Positions 12,357-24,481 of a DNA stretch of 64,000 nucleotides are shown piece by piece. The stretch covers positions 139,152,685-139,216,684 of the forward strand of contig OZ018321.1 of NCBI GenBank assembly GCA_963969495.1, given 5' to 3'. The stretch comes from Ceratothoa steindachneri. Taxonomy: Eukaryota; Arthropoda; Malacostraca; Isopoda; Cymothoidae. Positions within the stretch are counted from its first letter, which is position 1. The number at the start of each line of letters is the position of its first letter. The notes beneath the pieces were generated by a model. The model made no database searches. It was not told the DNA's origin and saw only the letters and a list, made by a program, of their open reading frames with translations. The position numbers and the translations under genes were made by a program.

Positions 12357-13137
12357 TGCACGTTGCAATGTGAAAAGAATATGAAAGATTTGAAAGCATG
12401 CACAAGAGAACTAAAGTTTCCTGCAACGTAAAATTATTTCACGATAAATGGATACACCACAACCAATGAAACTAAACACACTCAGCTGATATCCGTAATG
12501 AATTTAAATTAATTTACCGTTAGTTACACATTCACAATTCTAAAAATATACACTTAAGTGAAAAAAGTTAATTTGAAAAGGTTAGATGAGAATTGCTAAA
12601 GAAAATAAACGTCTCTTGAAGTCGACGATGGTCCTTTTACTCTCCGCCTGTAAGAGGTCGCACCGCTTTCTGATTTTGAAAAATGTTAACGTCCAAAGTT
12701 CCCGCTCTCCTCCCACCACCAGATGGCGAGATCCAAGATCGAGAAAACACCCCCCCTGATCTTATATTTGAAACTGTGCATCCATGCCCTCTCGCTGCTA
12801 ACCCCAAATAAGGGAAGGGAAGTCGTAATTGCGACCAACAAACCCCCTCATAAGCCACGTGAAGACAATAACTTCTGTATTCAATTGCTTAATAAAGATG
12901 ATTAGTCACAGCGAGAAAATTCCACCTTCCATCCATATAGCGATATGGTCGACAGACAAAGAAAAGCAGATAAACGAAAGAAGGTTGATGCATGATAGCA
13001 GAGTGAAGGGGAAAATCCACAGACCCAAAAATTATTTCTTATATACGTGACAAAAATCAGGTCAGCCCTTTGGGATTTATGAAAAAGAAGATAGAGCACG
13101 ACGGAGAGGAATGTAAAATTGTGTCACCTTTTCCTAG
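12357..13137. other. No recognisable feature
   Basis: AT-rich, no supported gene or repeat. Short open frames on both strands show no family motif. Confidence 0.4.
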
Positions 13138-13240
13138 GAACTATTCCCCAATGCGTTAACGGTATTGGGTTATTTTCTGTCATCTCCGAATTGGACATAC
13201 TCGACGGACGCAGCGCCATTTGCTATAGCCTTTCCCTGAA
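13138..13240 (+). mobile_element. Small family A fragment (pre-finger region)
   Basis: 'ttttctgtcatctccgaattgga' near 13170 closely matches the stretches at about 5995-6015 and 40605-40627, which lie just upstream of the C-terminal zinc finger. About 100 bp remains. Confidence 0.6.
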
Positions 13241-13649
13241 TTTTTAGGTGTAGAGAAATGGCTACATTAAGCATCCCGGAGGAGTATAGGTACATTAAAG
13301 CCCCCCCATGAGGAGAAGCGTGGGAACGGTAGCCGGCGAATAACCGTAACTGCCTACCCTGTTTGACCTCCTTGCCGCTTTGGGCAGTTGGAGCTAACAT
13401 CTGTTTTAAGGCGACCACATAAGGCCCTTAAACGACGCTCTAACGATCTAATTACGAGACCAATAAACCCGTGGTTATGAAAAAAAGCGGTGCTAGTCAA
13501 AAGGCACACCAAGTAGCGGTGCGGTTGAGAGTCTAATTAGCGAGCGGACTTGGGCACCCCAGTGCCAACCTCGGCACTTCTCGTTCTGACCATTCGCGTT
13601 CCCCTCCCGGTGGCCTGGTCACTTCCCTCTTAGATGGGGTGGTGATCCG

Positions 13650-13661
13650 CCTATAAATAAG
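13650..13661 (+). promoter_or_regulatory. TATA-box-like sequence
   Basis: CCTATAAATAAG sits about 30 bp upstream of the tandem array, after a GC-richer stretch. The spacing fits a Pol II core promoter of an LTR, but no transcript evidence is available. Confidence 0.4.
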
Positions 13662-13679
13662 CCCCGCCAAGAAATAGAA

Positions 13680-13925
13680 GATTAGAAGTCGATACGCAAG
13701 AAGGAGGATCAGTTCGTTAAGATCGATCCTTCAGCCCGACAAGATTATTAGAAGTCGATACGGACGAAGAAGGATCAGTTCGTGAAGATCCATCCTTCAG
13801 ATAGACAAGAAGATTAAAATTCGATAAGAGAAAAGAAGGTTCAGTTCGTGAAGATCAATCCTTCAGTCATACAAGACTATTTCCGTGAGAAACGATAGGA
13901 TCAGATTGTGAAAATCGATCCCCCG
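13680..13925 (+). repeat. Tandem array of ~66-bp units with internal hairpin
   Basis: Four units are anchored by GGATCAGTTCGT-like blocks at 13706, 13772, 13838 and 13898, so the spacing is 66, 66 and 60. Each unit pairs GGATC with a downstream GATCC-like arm around 'AGTTCGT'. The last unit is degenerate. Confidence 0.8.
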
Positions 13926-14794
13926 CATTCCCAGGCCGAATTAACATAAATAGTCAATCTTGATATCGGTGCCATACCGAAGAATCCTTTACAGACTGGA
14001 AAAAAGTCTGACTGAAGAAAAGTAAACCCGCTCACACTCGAATGACTCTCACCTCTCAAGCTCCGTAAGAGTGAGAGGAGAAGAACCCAGCCAACGAGCT
14101 CCCGTTCTTTAATTACGTTGAAGAAGCAGACACCAAGAGGCGTCAAGCCATCCCTCCTCGACGAAATTCAACCATCAGCCACAACACTCCAAAGCGAGAG
14201 ATAGGCCCTCCAGCGACATCCGGCAATCCCTAATACCTCCTGTCATGTAAGTTAGAAAGAACTTTTATATTCATATTGCGATAGCAGAAGTTTAGTACGT
14301 CTCACGTTTTAAGGGGAGTAGAAACCATTGTTCGTGAACCTCGTTCATATTTGCTTGTAGACGTGCGTACGTTAATTTAATGGTTAACGCTAATCAAATA
14401 GAGGGGCGATAAAAATACTAATCGGCAATTGGTGTGTTTACGTGTAGCCTATTTGTTTATTTTGGTCATAGCAGGCATTGTGAGAGGCCTAGATGACAAG
14501 CGGAATAGTCGAGTTTAGCATTGAGACAAGGATAGAAATGTGTTAACTGTTTGTTTGTCATAGTTAAGTGTTTCTTTTAAAAAATATGTTTATTTTGGTA
14601 TAAATCCTGTGTTTCCTCTTATCCTTACGTGTTGAAATAGCTCTTCATTAAGAACAAAACTACCGAATTAGCATTCTTAGATCAAAGCCTACTTCATCAA
14701 AGAAGTAACTCACGTACCACAAAGCATACCGCTACAAAAGTGGTGTCAAAAAGAGAATAAAAAAAAAGGTCATCCTGCTACATTAGGTAAAGAT

Positions 14795-15320
14795 TGTTTT
14801 GTCCCCCAGACTGCCGAGCCTTTTTTATTAAATGTCTTAGTATGGGAAACATCGTGCGCCGTACTTGTATAGTGCCGAGAGGAGATGGGGCTCCACCGCT
14901 TGTCCCTTATGCTTGAGCCAGACTCCTGCGCTCCTGATTGTGGGATTTAATCGACTTTTCTTTTAGGAGGCGGGCCTTGTTGATTTGAGTCCTTAAGGGA
15001 GGCGATTTTCTCCTAGGGCTCCATGGCATGCCTTCATTGGTTTTTATTGTAGTATTTTTTGGCATTATTGATTTTATTTGATAGAGCGCTCCCCTGAACC
15101 TCTTAATGAATAAACCAGTCTGGGGGAGCTTCTCGTAAGCTACTTATACCGGTACCGGGAGGAGCGCTCTCGCTACCACTTAACCCTTGACCTCAGAACG
15201 AAATCATGCGCATCCGACTGTAGAATAATAGTTTTGGTAGTAGTTTGTTTGTGAGTAGCCTTGTTTAAAAATCAACTTTTTCTTATTTCCATAGGTTTCT
15301 GTATAATTTCTTATATTTTT
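14795..15320 (+). mobile_element. Two decayed family A 3' fragments, left of TIR1
   Basis: 14795-15060 matches the finger region and 3' UTR ('ttgtcccccagactg'). 15083-15240 is a second fragment with an internal deletion ('gatagagcgctcccc' joined to 'cccagtctggg'-like sequence). The 3' UTR seems to resume at 18239 after TIR1, which implies that TIR1 inserted into it. Confidence 0.6.
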
Positions 15321-15458
15321 ACCTGAAAAAGGAAAAAAATCACAACTGTCTTCCTATAATTTGGGGAAGCATTGCCGCATGGAGCTTTGAAATTTCTTCC
15401 TTGAAATCGGACAAAAGCACCAGTTCCGTGGTCCCTTGAATCATGTTTTGCACTATAA
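15321..15458 (+). repeat. TIR1 left terminal inverted repeat
   Basis: It pairs with 18104-18238 on the opposite strand, as described for the whole element. Confidence 0.8.
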
Positions 15459-15554
15459 CTTTTCATCTAATTAGGGGAGAGAGAGAAAGTATAAATTAGT
15501 TTTTCAAATGAAAGAGCATAACATTAATAAATAATAATAATTATCATTTTACAG

Positions 15555-17770
15555 GAAATAACAAACTCAATCATAAGTAGGGAGCTCCCTGAATCTTTCC
15601 TGGTTGAATACGCTCCAGCTTTTATCAGGGGTTCCCAGCTTCGCAGTAACAGACAGGCGTTCTACTATTTCCTTAATCTTCAGAATTCACCATAAAATGC
15701 ACAGAGGCCCAAATCCCAAGACCTTTAATATGAATCAGTTCAATCTATCATCCCATTCTGACAGATTGCTAAGATCAAGACTGAACAAATGCTACACAAT
15801 AAAGCTCTTCATGAAACTAAATGAGAAACATCGCGCTCTGGTGCAAATCAAAGGAAAATCAAGTAACCCTGAAGAGAAAAGAGTAGCATTTGCGGTAGAA
15901 TTTGATAGTCTTTTTGATATATGAACTCCAGATGCAATCTAGGAGCTTTCGAACAACAGACAGTTATCCAGAGAGAGGTAAGATAAAAATGTAAAGTAGT
16001 ACGAAGACCAGAAGACTGAAAGGAAGGTTCATATTTCTAGTCATGTCAAGATTTTTGATACAAGATCCCTGCAGCGAGGGATAAAAGACTGCAGCATAGA
16101 TAAAGCAAAGTAAAGCTACCTAATTCCTTTGAACGTCAGAAAAAGTTTTAAGTTTTACTATATTGCGTTATTAAGCATGTACTTAACAATTACTCTCATA
16201 ACATGTTGTACTAGTTTACCGCTGCAGCAAAACAAGAGGCAGTTGTTTATGTGTATGGAATTACCTGGGGTGACTCAAATGACAACGCCAAGACAGACGA
16301 CAGGGATTACCATCAGCCTCGTCATGGATGTTCTCACTAGCTAGAGACTTTAACGTTTCCAAGACATGTCATAGAATGTGATGTCATCTGCAATACAGCT
16401 GATTCTCTTGGTTTATCAGACAATCAAGTTAGTGCCATAGTTTCTGAAACCTTGAAAGCTGGATATCTTATCCGAATAACTTCATCTCAACCTCAACAAC
16501 ACGTCGCAACAGAATGCTGTTCAAGTATAATATAAGCCAGAGTCACATGTCCAAGATTTGTGAAAGCACCTTACTGTACTCTACCTTACGAACTGGGATG
16601 AAAGGTAGCTCAAAGATGTCTTAGGCAGTGAACCTGGAAGTAACTCAGGACTTTAGCTATACTAGTGTTTAGTCTACCCTTATATACTGAAAGAAAGTTA
16701 TTGTGAGTAGCTGTCATCGACAATTCTTCTGGCACAGCTCAGGCTGAGGCTTTAATGGATTTACTGGCGACATGGGAATTAGCTGTATTGTCACTGTTCT
16801 TGTTTTTTAACTACATCCAGTAACAGTGTAGTTGAAATAGGAGCTTCCAAATTGCTAGAGAAAATGCTGAACAAAAAGTTGCTTTATTTGGCTTGTTGAA
16901 ATCACATCCTGGAAATCCTATTAGGAGCGGTTTGGGAGAAGCTCGATGGAAAAGTGAAGCGGCCAGATAATTCCAAGTTTTAATTGTCTTAATGATATTA
17001 AGACTGACTTGTCAAAGGAAAACCCAAAGATGGCTATTAACAGCAAATGGCTGAAGTAAAAGAAGAAGAACGGTGAAGAAATACTTCGGGACTTTCTTAG
17101 ATCAGAAAAGCTTCCGATAGCCGACGACAGGGAAATTGCCGAATTGATAGTCATTGTTTTTGGAGAACGATTTCTCGAGGTATTCGCTGGAGTTGACCAG
17201 GGCCCAGTCATCAGGTCAGAAATCTGTACTCCATTAAAATGCTAATGTTTGTAGATCAAATTGAGTACGAGGATGGCACTCTACCATAGCTGGAAAGATT
17301 CAACATCTTCCTTACGCTCTTTTACACTTATGTATGGATGATGTCAATGTCTGCTGCAGATGCCACCGTGAATGATCTGTCTAATTCAGAACATGTTGAA
17401 ATACAAAAAACTACCCAGAGCTTGTTGATGCAGTGCTTAATAAGATGAAAAACCATAAATGGTACCTGACAAAGGTTGTCGGGACATTTTCCCTTTTCAG
17501 CAGAAGATTGAGTGACATATTGAAACACGATATTGCTGCCCATTTACATGCCACTGAGAAGCCACACAGCTTCAGAACAGGACAGCCTTTATTCCAGAGA
17601 GTCACAGCAAAGACCACCTCGGTTGATCTTATTGGTCTAGAATCATATTTCTTGCTGGACACGCTGAACATTCGATATGAGTAGCTTTCAGAATCTGTCA
17701 CGTCTTTGCCACAGAATGACGACTACAGAAAGCAGGGAATGACATTGCTAAATGTGGTGCGAAGATGATG
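15555..17770 (+). pseudogene. Transposase-like pseudogene of TIR1
   Basis: Many frameshifts and stops, but coding traces run through several frames. An acceptor-like 'ttttacag' precedes 15555. The first traces are ESFLVEYAPAFIRGSQLRSN near 15591-15650 and NPEEKRVAFAVEFDSLFDI near 15867-15921. SGTAQAEALMDLLATWEL follows near 16730-16785. The core is TTSSN at 16810-16824, then LLYLAC-stop-NH (Cys at 16894, TGA at 16897, His at 16903) and LEILLGAV. A C-terminal trace NHKWYLTKVVG is near 17450. I recall uncharacterised arthropod and cnidarian predicted proteins with the same motif order but no established family name. The Asp expected before TTSSN is lost here. Position between long TIRs makes it the likely transposase. 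Confidence 0.7.
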
Positions 17771-18103
17771 AACTACCTTTCAAATGACATATCAGATGCC
17801 AAACAAGGAAACTACATCTTTTAAGCTGTTTAATTCAACAGACACCGCTTTGAGACCTTCAAGAAACAAACTCTCAACAACTGACTATGTAAATATCATT
17901 ATGAAATTAATCATCATGTAATGCTTTCACTTTTGATCGACTAGACTTGTGTATGCCTTGAGTATGAGGAAACAAATTTTGTGATATTTCTTAAATCTTT
18001 GTATTTACCATTGTACCATTTCTTGATCCAAGAGTATCACAATTGTATACAACAGAAAGAGGATTAGAACATTCTAATTTAGTGCCTATCTTGTTTAGAT
18101 CAA

Positions 18104-18238
18104 AGGTTTTAGACCAAAATATGACTTAAGCCACCTCCCGGATTTGGTGCTTTTGGCCTATTTCAAGACAGAAAATTTAAAGCTCCAGGAAGCAATGCTT
18201 CCCAACATCTTGCGTGATTTTCAGATTTTTTTACAGGT
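18104..18238 (-). repeat. TIR1 right terminal inverted repeat
   Basis: Inverted complement of 15321-15458, ending ...TTTACAGGT at 18238. Confidence 0.8.
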
Positions 18239-18425
18239 CTAATTGTTCGGGCGTCTAAGCATGCCTTTATGGGCTGGTTTATTTTATGCATTTTCTTATT
18301 TATTGTGGTTTGTTTATTTCTGTTATGCTTTTTTTGGCACTTTCTCCTTTTTTAAGATTTTTAATCTAGCCTAAAGATTGCGCGGCTATACCGTTGTTGG
18401 CATTCGCCAGAGGAGACTTCTCCTC
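18239..18425 (+). mobile_element. Family A 3' UTR end, right of TIR1
   Basis: A T-rich 3' UTR ends with a degraded hairpin signature (CTAGCCTAAAG... and ...CATTCGCCAGAGGAG at about 18365-18415). It probably continues the fragment interrupted at 15320. Confidence 0.55.
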
Positions 18426-18779
18426 ATTTGTATGTAATTTTCAGCGGCCTTCCACTCGGCGTTGACGAGACAAAATCTTAAAAGGGGACAAAGACTCCCC
18501 CCAGGTAAAAATAGATGCACTAACTGGTTTTAGTTTTTTTATCCACGTACTTCTTTGATGAAAGTTAAATGGGGTGAGTAAATGCGAACTACACTCTCTT
18601 GACATGGAGAAGGTTATCACGCGCACCTCTCCGTCGTTAATCCTAGAAGTTTTCTCATCGCTATTCCTTAGCGTTTTCCTATGTTAATCAGCATCTTTGT
18701 CATTAATCCCGACGTCTTGTCGTTATTCATAGATTTTTACCGTTAATTCACACTCCTGAATGGGAGGTAATCTATGTAT
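18426..18779. repeat. AT-rich spacer with degenerate 'GTTAATCC' periodicity
   Basis: Variants of TCGTTAATCC recur irregularly between about 18630 and 18745, spaced roughly 18-30 bp. The same motif recurs near 24800-24900. No gene is seen. Confidence 0.4.
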
Positions 18780-21385
18780 ACTTAAGCCGGGTACCTAAAG
18801 GAGCAGCACCTCCTTGTGGCCCAAATGTGGATAAGGAAGGCATAGCTTACTGACGTCCCTCAACTCCTTGAATGGACCTGGGGAAGCTCGTACCTCCCCC
18901 TTTCTCTATATACATCCACCTTTTCTTTCTTCGACAACTCCTTCTTTATTTTCGCATGAGGGTGGTTGGTGTAGTTGGGCATAACATCCCTAATGCAACT
19001 GAAAATAGAAGCTAGGCACAGACTCCCTCTTTCCCAGTGCCAGGTTATGATAATAATAGGTGATCACCCACCCTACTCTGTAGTGGACCCGCCTATCTAT
19101 ATTGTTAATTACATACCATTGTCTACCCACTTCCAAATTCTGTTCTTACTACCCATAGAGATTCTTGTAGCTTGGCACACTTTCATCCTCGTACCATAAC
19201 CTAACCTGATGGCAGGTTATATTGTAGGTCCCTACCTGATGCGAGGGCCAAAGGTCAGCTAGCTATGTAGGTATTCCAGGCTACGCTGGTATCATGTTTT
19301 ATAGTTCGAAGCTCCAGGAAAAGTCACGATTTAGGCGGGCTGGGTTGTCAAGGCCCATATTAACTCGAATCTGCAGGTCGAGGGTGTGTAAATAATCCCA
19401 TTCTGGATGTTTCGGATCCAATGGAAACTTTTCCCTTAACTTCCTAAACCATTGGGAGGTCATAATATTAACTTCCCTTGCGTTTTCTTCTTATTTCAAT
19501 CTAGTTTCATGGCTAACAGAGAAAGGAATAGTGGCTGCTCGCAGGCAAAATGAGAGCCTCCTTGTATGGCCTCATAATCTCTAGGTGGCGGGGAGGGCAA
19601 AAAACCGGAGACAGTACTCCTACCAACCATCGAACCATCAACATGTGGCAAAGTAATTTCTCCTTTGTCATCGAAGCTATCGTCAAGTATCCCCAACCTC
19701 TAAAATGGAGGTGCTCCCTTCCCTGTTTTTTTCAGAAGGGCACCTCCACGTATCAACTAGCGCAGGAAGTGGTGTTATCCCTCTCCTATGGCAACGTATA
19801 CGAGTGTTTCTCCCAAACCCCCTTCTAAAGAGTCGTCTCCGGACGACGCTTTACAACCGGCGCCGCCGCCCCTTTTTTTTCTCAGGGGCCGCCAAGTACG
19901 GGCTGATGGAGAGGCAGCACCGCCTGGGTTTCCACCTCCGAAGTGGGCAAGTGGACTAAACGAACCCCCTTAAAAGGGTAAGGGGCTGTGTATTCCCCTG
20001 GCCCTTGCCTCTTTACCTTATAGATCCCAGATTCGAAATATTCTTGGTAACTGGCCTGTCTTCTCCCCACTTGTTACGATGTAGGTCGGGATGCTGGCCG
20101 CGAATACCTTTCATATAGGCCACAACCCTATTCACTCCCCAATCGGAATCGCTAACGCTTAGTGTGGGTCGGCCTGGCGGAGGCCCCTCCCGAAGTGGAT
20201 ATGGACCCGGAGGTGTCCCCGTCCCAAATGGAAAATTCTTCCCTGGAGGGGAACAGTTACTCTGGGGAAAATACCCCTTAGGGCGTCTTGGGTTGTACAG
20301 GATATGACCTAAAGAACCAAAGTCGTTAGTAAAATGAGCGGACCATCTAAGAGGTCGGTGGTACCGATCGAGAAGCTATCTGGAGTTTTCGAGCCTGTCT
20401 GCTACAAACGCTGTAGCAGGATGCTCTCCAAAGGTCACATATTCCATCAGCGACATATTCTATCTATCATAATTGATAGAGAACCGAAGGTCACTCGTTT
20501 CCAATACAAGATCATTTTGTTGAATAAGTCGGACTATGCACAGACGGCCATTTTACTACTCTTCTGACACTCGATGGCTTGCCAGTGCAAGTGACACCCC
20601 ACTCTACAATGAATGATAAAACAGACGGGCACCTTGAAATCCACCTCTACATCTGGGATCCTCTTTCCTCTTCCCCAGCACCGTGAGGACTGGGCCACCA
20701 AACCAGCGTTTCGCTCTTCCTCACACCGATTACATGGTAGTAATCCGGGTTGCATGACAAAGAATATGAGAGACGCCCGAGGGGAACTTAAAGTTGCCTG
20801 CCATAGCACAGCGAGTCTTCCCATGGACATACGGCCAATGCCTTAAAGGCTTCAGCTTGCTTTATGTCGCATTCGAATTGGGCTCAACACTCGCTGGATG
20901 CACCTCCATTTGATGGAGCGATCGCCGGTACCTTATTGCGATGACTGCGTTGTCCCCGAGACTGTTTGGCACATTCTTGTTGAATGTCCCAGTCTGGGTG
21001 ATCTTCATGAACGTTACCTGTCCCGCTACCAGAATGAGTGGGGTCACTACTGCTTGTCTCTTTTACTCGGGATGGGTTCGTGTTTACAGACAAGTGGTCT
21101 CTGTCTTTTTGGAGGAGTCTGGCCTCCTTCATTTTGTTTGACTATTTGTGGTATGTTGCATTTTCATCCATCAGTGGAAAGGCAGGCCTACTCCCGACGC
21201 CGGAGCACGCTTCCTTCCCATTTCATTTTTGCTTATCTTGTTTTTAGCCTTGATTTCTTTTTATCTTTATTTGTTTTTCGCAAATTTTTACTTACCTTTT
21301 AATCCAACCTAATATTGGCTTATACCATGATTACGACGACCTTTGCCCTTGTATTCCCTCGCTAGGTGGGCTCCTAAAATTTTAT
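18780..21385 (+). mobile_element. Family A-related copy with 5' module and large internal deletion
   Basis: 18780-19265 matches 39850-40420, including the AATAATAGGTGATCACC phrase, and forms a 5' module of a diverged subfamily. A gag-like region follows, then a jump at about 20630-20680 straight into the RNase H C-terminal and zinc-finger part (YCDDC...H...C at about 20930-20985). The 3' signature ends near 21385. Endonuclease and RT are absent, so this is a deletion derivative. Confidence 0.7.
19788..20632 (+). pseudogene. Gag-like ORF1 remnant, frameshifted
   Basis: The ATG at 19788 opens a short Pro/Ser-rich N-terminus. 20334-20567 contains the conserved stretch around HQRHILSIIIDREPKVTRF, parallel to HQRRALASVIGREPKVTRF in copy 1. 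A VTPHSTMN-equivalent follows near 20592-20612. The frames are broken and the knuckles are lost with the internal deletion. Confidence 0.65.
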
Positions 21386-21389
21386 AAAT

Positions 21390-23155
21390 CCCTTCCCCCA
21401 CACCACTACTTCCAGTAAGGAGAAGACGCCGTGCGCCTTCATGGAATCTTAGATTCAGAGGAAGATTCCCCGAAGGTGCTCGTGAGTCCATCATTCGACA
21501 CTTCTAATTCTGTACCCCGAAACCGAAAAGAATGCCGCTTTGAGGAAGCCTTGGCTCAACGCCCCTTTTCAAGGCTGGAGTGTACCCCTCAGAGACGCGA
21601 GACCCTCTAAAGGACGATGCCCTCCCCCCCCCTGCGCTTTAGAAACCGACCCGACCGTCAAAGGATTCTAGACCAGTGAAGAAAAACGACTCTCATGATG
21701 AGCCCAACCTCCCCGAGTAAGTTCTTCAACGCCCGCCACTCTGAGTGTTCTGTCTGCAGTAAATCAAAGGTCATTCCCGTGAGGTTTTTCGCTTCCAAAA
21801 TGCCACTTGCGTTCCCTTCGAGTTAGGCCTGGAGGACATTTTCCTTGACTAGAATTGCCGTGGATTACGGCCAACTGAGTGGAGTTGCTGAAGCATTTCT
21901 CTATCCTGTTTTCACTTAGGTATTTGTCTCCAAGAAAGGATGTTGGTCGCGCTTCAGTAAAGAACGTCTGGTAATTTTTCACCTCGTTCACTCATATAAT
22001 TGTCTTCGAGTGTGAGGTAGTTCTAGAGAGAAGCGATATGCCTTCATGCGCATTCCTTGCCGCCCGAATGATTTCAGCATCGGTAAATTTCGTCGAACGA
22101 GGGCTACTAGGTTCCAGCAAGTTTTGAAGCATATTCACCACTCTTACTGGGTGTACGTTTCTTCACTTAACGGAAAGACCCCTCTTGCTGAATGAGGTAT
22201 CGATTTGAAAGGTTTTGGGGCAAGTTCTTCATGACCCTTGAAGCTGCAGGTGTGACGTAGTGCTACGCGACCGATATCTTCGCATTTTATGGCACTTTGC
22301 TGCCCTGACTCAATTTGAGGTACGTCTTAAGGTCGTTGAAGGCCGCCGACTGGACTTTACCTCCCGTTGAGGACAACACTTCAAAGACCTGTTTACTCTA
22401 AGTGAGTTGCGCTCCGCTTTTGCTTCGTGCGCATAAACCCCCATGGTCCGCTTATATCCCATACCCCTTGCTTCGTCACCTGGTTGATCGAGACATACAT
22501 AGCCTTTCTACTATCTGTTTTCTTGCATCCACCACATAGACATACTTTGTTTAGACTCATAGGATCTGGGTTGCTTATAGGGATACCCCTTTACTTCTCT
22601 ACCCTTCACCTATCCTCCAAAACCGCGACGTCTTTAGGTTGCCTTCTGCCGTCTTCGACTTGGGGACAGTCGCGGGGCGCACCGCCATTTGATGGAGCGC
22701 TCACCTCCACCTTATTGCGACGACTGCGTTTTCCATCAGACTCTTCAGCACATTCTTGTTGAATGTCCCAGTCTGAGTGATCTTCGCGCATGTTACTTGT
22801 CTCGGTACCGGAATGAGCGGGGTCGCTACTGCTTTTCCCATGTACTCAGGACGAGTTCGTTCATACAGACTAACATTTTGGAGGAGGATGAACTCCTCCA
22901 ATTTAGTTGACTCTTTGATGTAGGCCGCATGTTCCTGGACAGGAAAAGACGCCCCCTCCCGACTCCAGAGCATGCTTTCTTCTTCTTCCTTTTTTGCTTG
23001 TTTCGTATCCTATGTTTTTATTTTCTTTTTCTATTTTTGTTATTTGTTTTGGGAATATATTTTTTTAATTTGAGCCTAGTTTTAGTTCTTAACATGATTA
23101 CGGCGACTTTTTCCCTAGTAGTCAGTCGCTAGATGTGATTTTTAATAAAAAAAAA
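21390..23155 (+). mobile_element. Family A copy, ORF1 end through 3' end, internally deleted
   Basis: 21690-21860 matches the ORF1/ORF2 overlap and the NCRGL endonuclease start (with a stop before it). 22020-22440 matches the RT N-terminal region. 22690-22830 holds the YCDDC...H...C finger, and the 3' signature and A-rich tail end it near 23155. The RT core and most of the endonuclease are missing. Multiple frameshifts. Confidence 0.65.
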
Positions 23156-23159
23156 CTAA

Positions 23160-24480
23160 TTCTACCGTTCTTTTGTTCAGACGAAGCTTGACTACAGATT
23201 TTTACGCATCCACAGTCAAGCGTGAGTTGGTAAATATGAACTAAATCTACCACACTGGTCTTATTTAGGCGAACGGTACCTTCTGCACATTCTCTGTAGC
23301 CGCCTCCTTATTGATGATCTGAAGATGTGCCGTACACATTGCATTATGCGCTTGCATGCGCGAACCTTGGATCTCCTTCAGTCGCCAACGGCTCTTTAAC
23401 ATGCATGCCGATCTCTCTGGTGCTTATGCCTTCGAGGGACGTCAATCATACCTTAAACCTTTCGGATTTAAGCAAGACAATTCCTTCAAGAGTTTGATGC
23501 CACTCTTGAGCCGGTGGCTCCTATGGTTCTATCCAGGACGCCACGTTTGACCATTTGTCGCTATGTCTTTGCTACCAAAGCTTCTGCAACACTGAGCATT
23601 GAATTCTATCTCTTGGGCTCACACGCTATGCCACGCTGGTTCCATACCAGTGTAGACGAATGGTTCCAAATCTGAAAATGGGGTCGACTTTTATGCCAGC
23701 TCTCCTCTGTTTGAAGCTTGCGGGGCTCTACAAGGCACTGGGTATGTCATATGCGGATCAGGTTGCTATGCACCGCTCGGTACGGGAGATTAGGCGATGT
23801 GTCAGTTTCCGAGCCAAAATTGTAATTTAGAGCGAATAAAAGAGCGCCCAAAGTCCTTGCTAGCCCTTTCAATCTCTGTATCCCTTAGTTCGCAACATCC
23901 GTGCCGCCTCGGATGCCACGAGAGGGGTGGATGTCGAGAGTGTCTTCTGCTTGGCTTCTGGACATGTAGGGATTCTAGGAAATGAGCGGCTTGATAAGGC
24001 CGCCAAACAGTCTTCAAAAGGGAGCGACCGGGCCAGCGTTTCGTTTTACCCCCTTCTGACTACATGGCAAGCATCAGCTCGACCCTTTAGCTGCATGCCA
24101 AATATGATGAGACGGTCGACGGGAACCGATACTTTCGTGTCATCGCGCCTCGACGTTTCCCTTTGACCTAACTCCAATACTTTGACGGATTTAAGTAATT
24201 TTCTCTTGTATCCAAATCGTGCACAGTGGCGGGGCGCAATTCCATCCAATGGAACGCTTTCCTTAACCTTAAAGCGAAGACATATTGGTCGTCAAGTGTA
24301 GCGGTTACATTTTAATTATTTTTTGTTGCCTTTCTTTTCTTTTTTTGGACGATTTTTGTTTCGGTTTGTTGTTATTTTTATTTTTGTATATCAACAGCCT
24401 GTCACTAGACTGAATTAATTTTCTGCATATATCCCTTTACTTATAATCGCCAGAGGAGGCCATTCATAGAATAAAAAAAT
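23160..24480 (+). mobile_element. Family A copy, RT C-terminus to tail, decayed
   Basis: It starts with the post-RT block ('gttcagacgaagcttgactac') directly after the preceding tail. RNase H traces lie at 23650-24010, including a GHVGILGNE block near 23960. The finger is lost. The tail 'gaataaaaaaatg' ends it near 24480. Confidence 0.6.
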
Positions 24481-24481
24481 G

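Larger units (their letters stand above)
13249..14736 (+). mobile_element. Candidate LTR (TGTAG...CTACA) with promoter and tandem array
   Basis: It begins TGTAG and ends CTACA, giving 5-bp inverted ends. A TATA-like CCTATAAATAAG lies at about 13650. Downstream is a 66/66/60-bp tandem array with internal hairpins, then 0.8 kb of leader-like sequence. The bases after the end, TGGTGTC, could be a tRNA primer-binding site. No target duplication is visible and no gag/pol follows, because family A fragments start near 14795. The boundaries are inferred from the ends alone. Confidence 0.35.
15321..18238 (+). mobile_element. TIR1: DNA transposon with ~135-bp terminal inverted repeats, unclassified
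   Basis: The left end 15321-15458 is the inverted complement of 18104-18238, with about 70% identity judged by eye. Both start ACCTG. They share the blocks GGGAAGCATTGC, TGGAGCTTT and CAAAAGCACC in the same order. A decayed transposase-like gene fills the interior in the same orientation. Length is 2.9 kb. The flanks on both sides resemble a family A 3' UTR. No clear target duplication could be set. The transposon superfamily is not one I can name. Confidence 0.8.
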
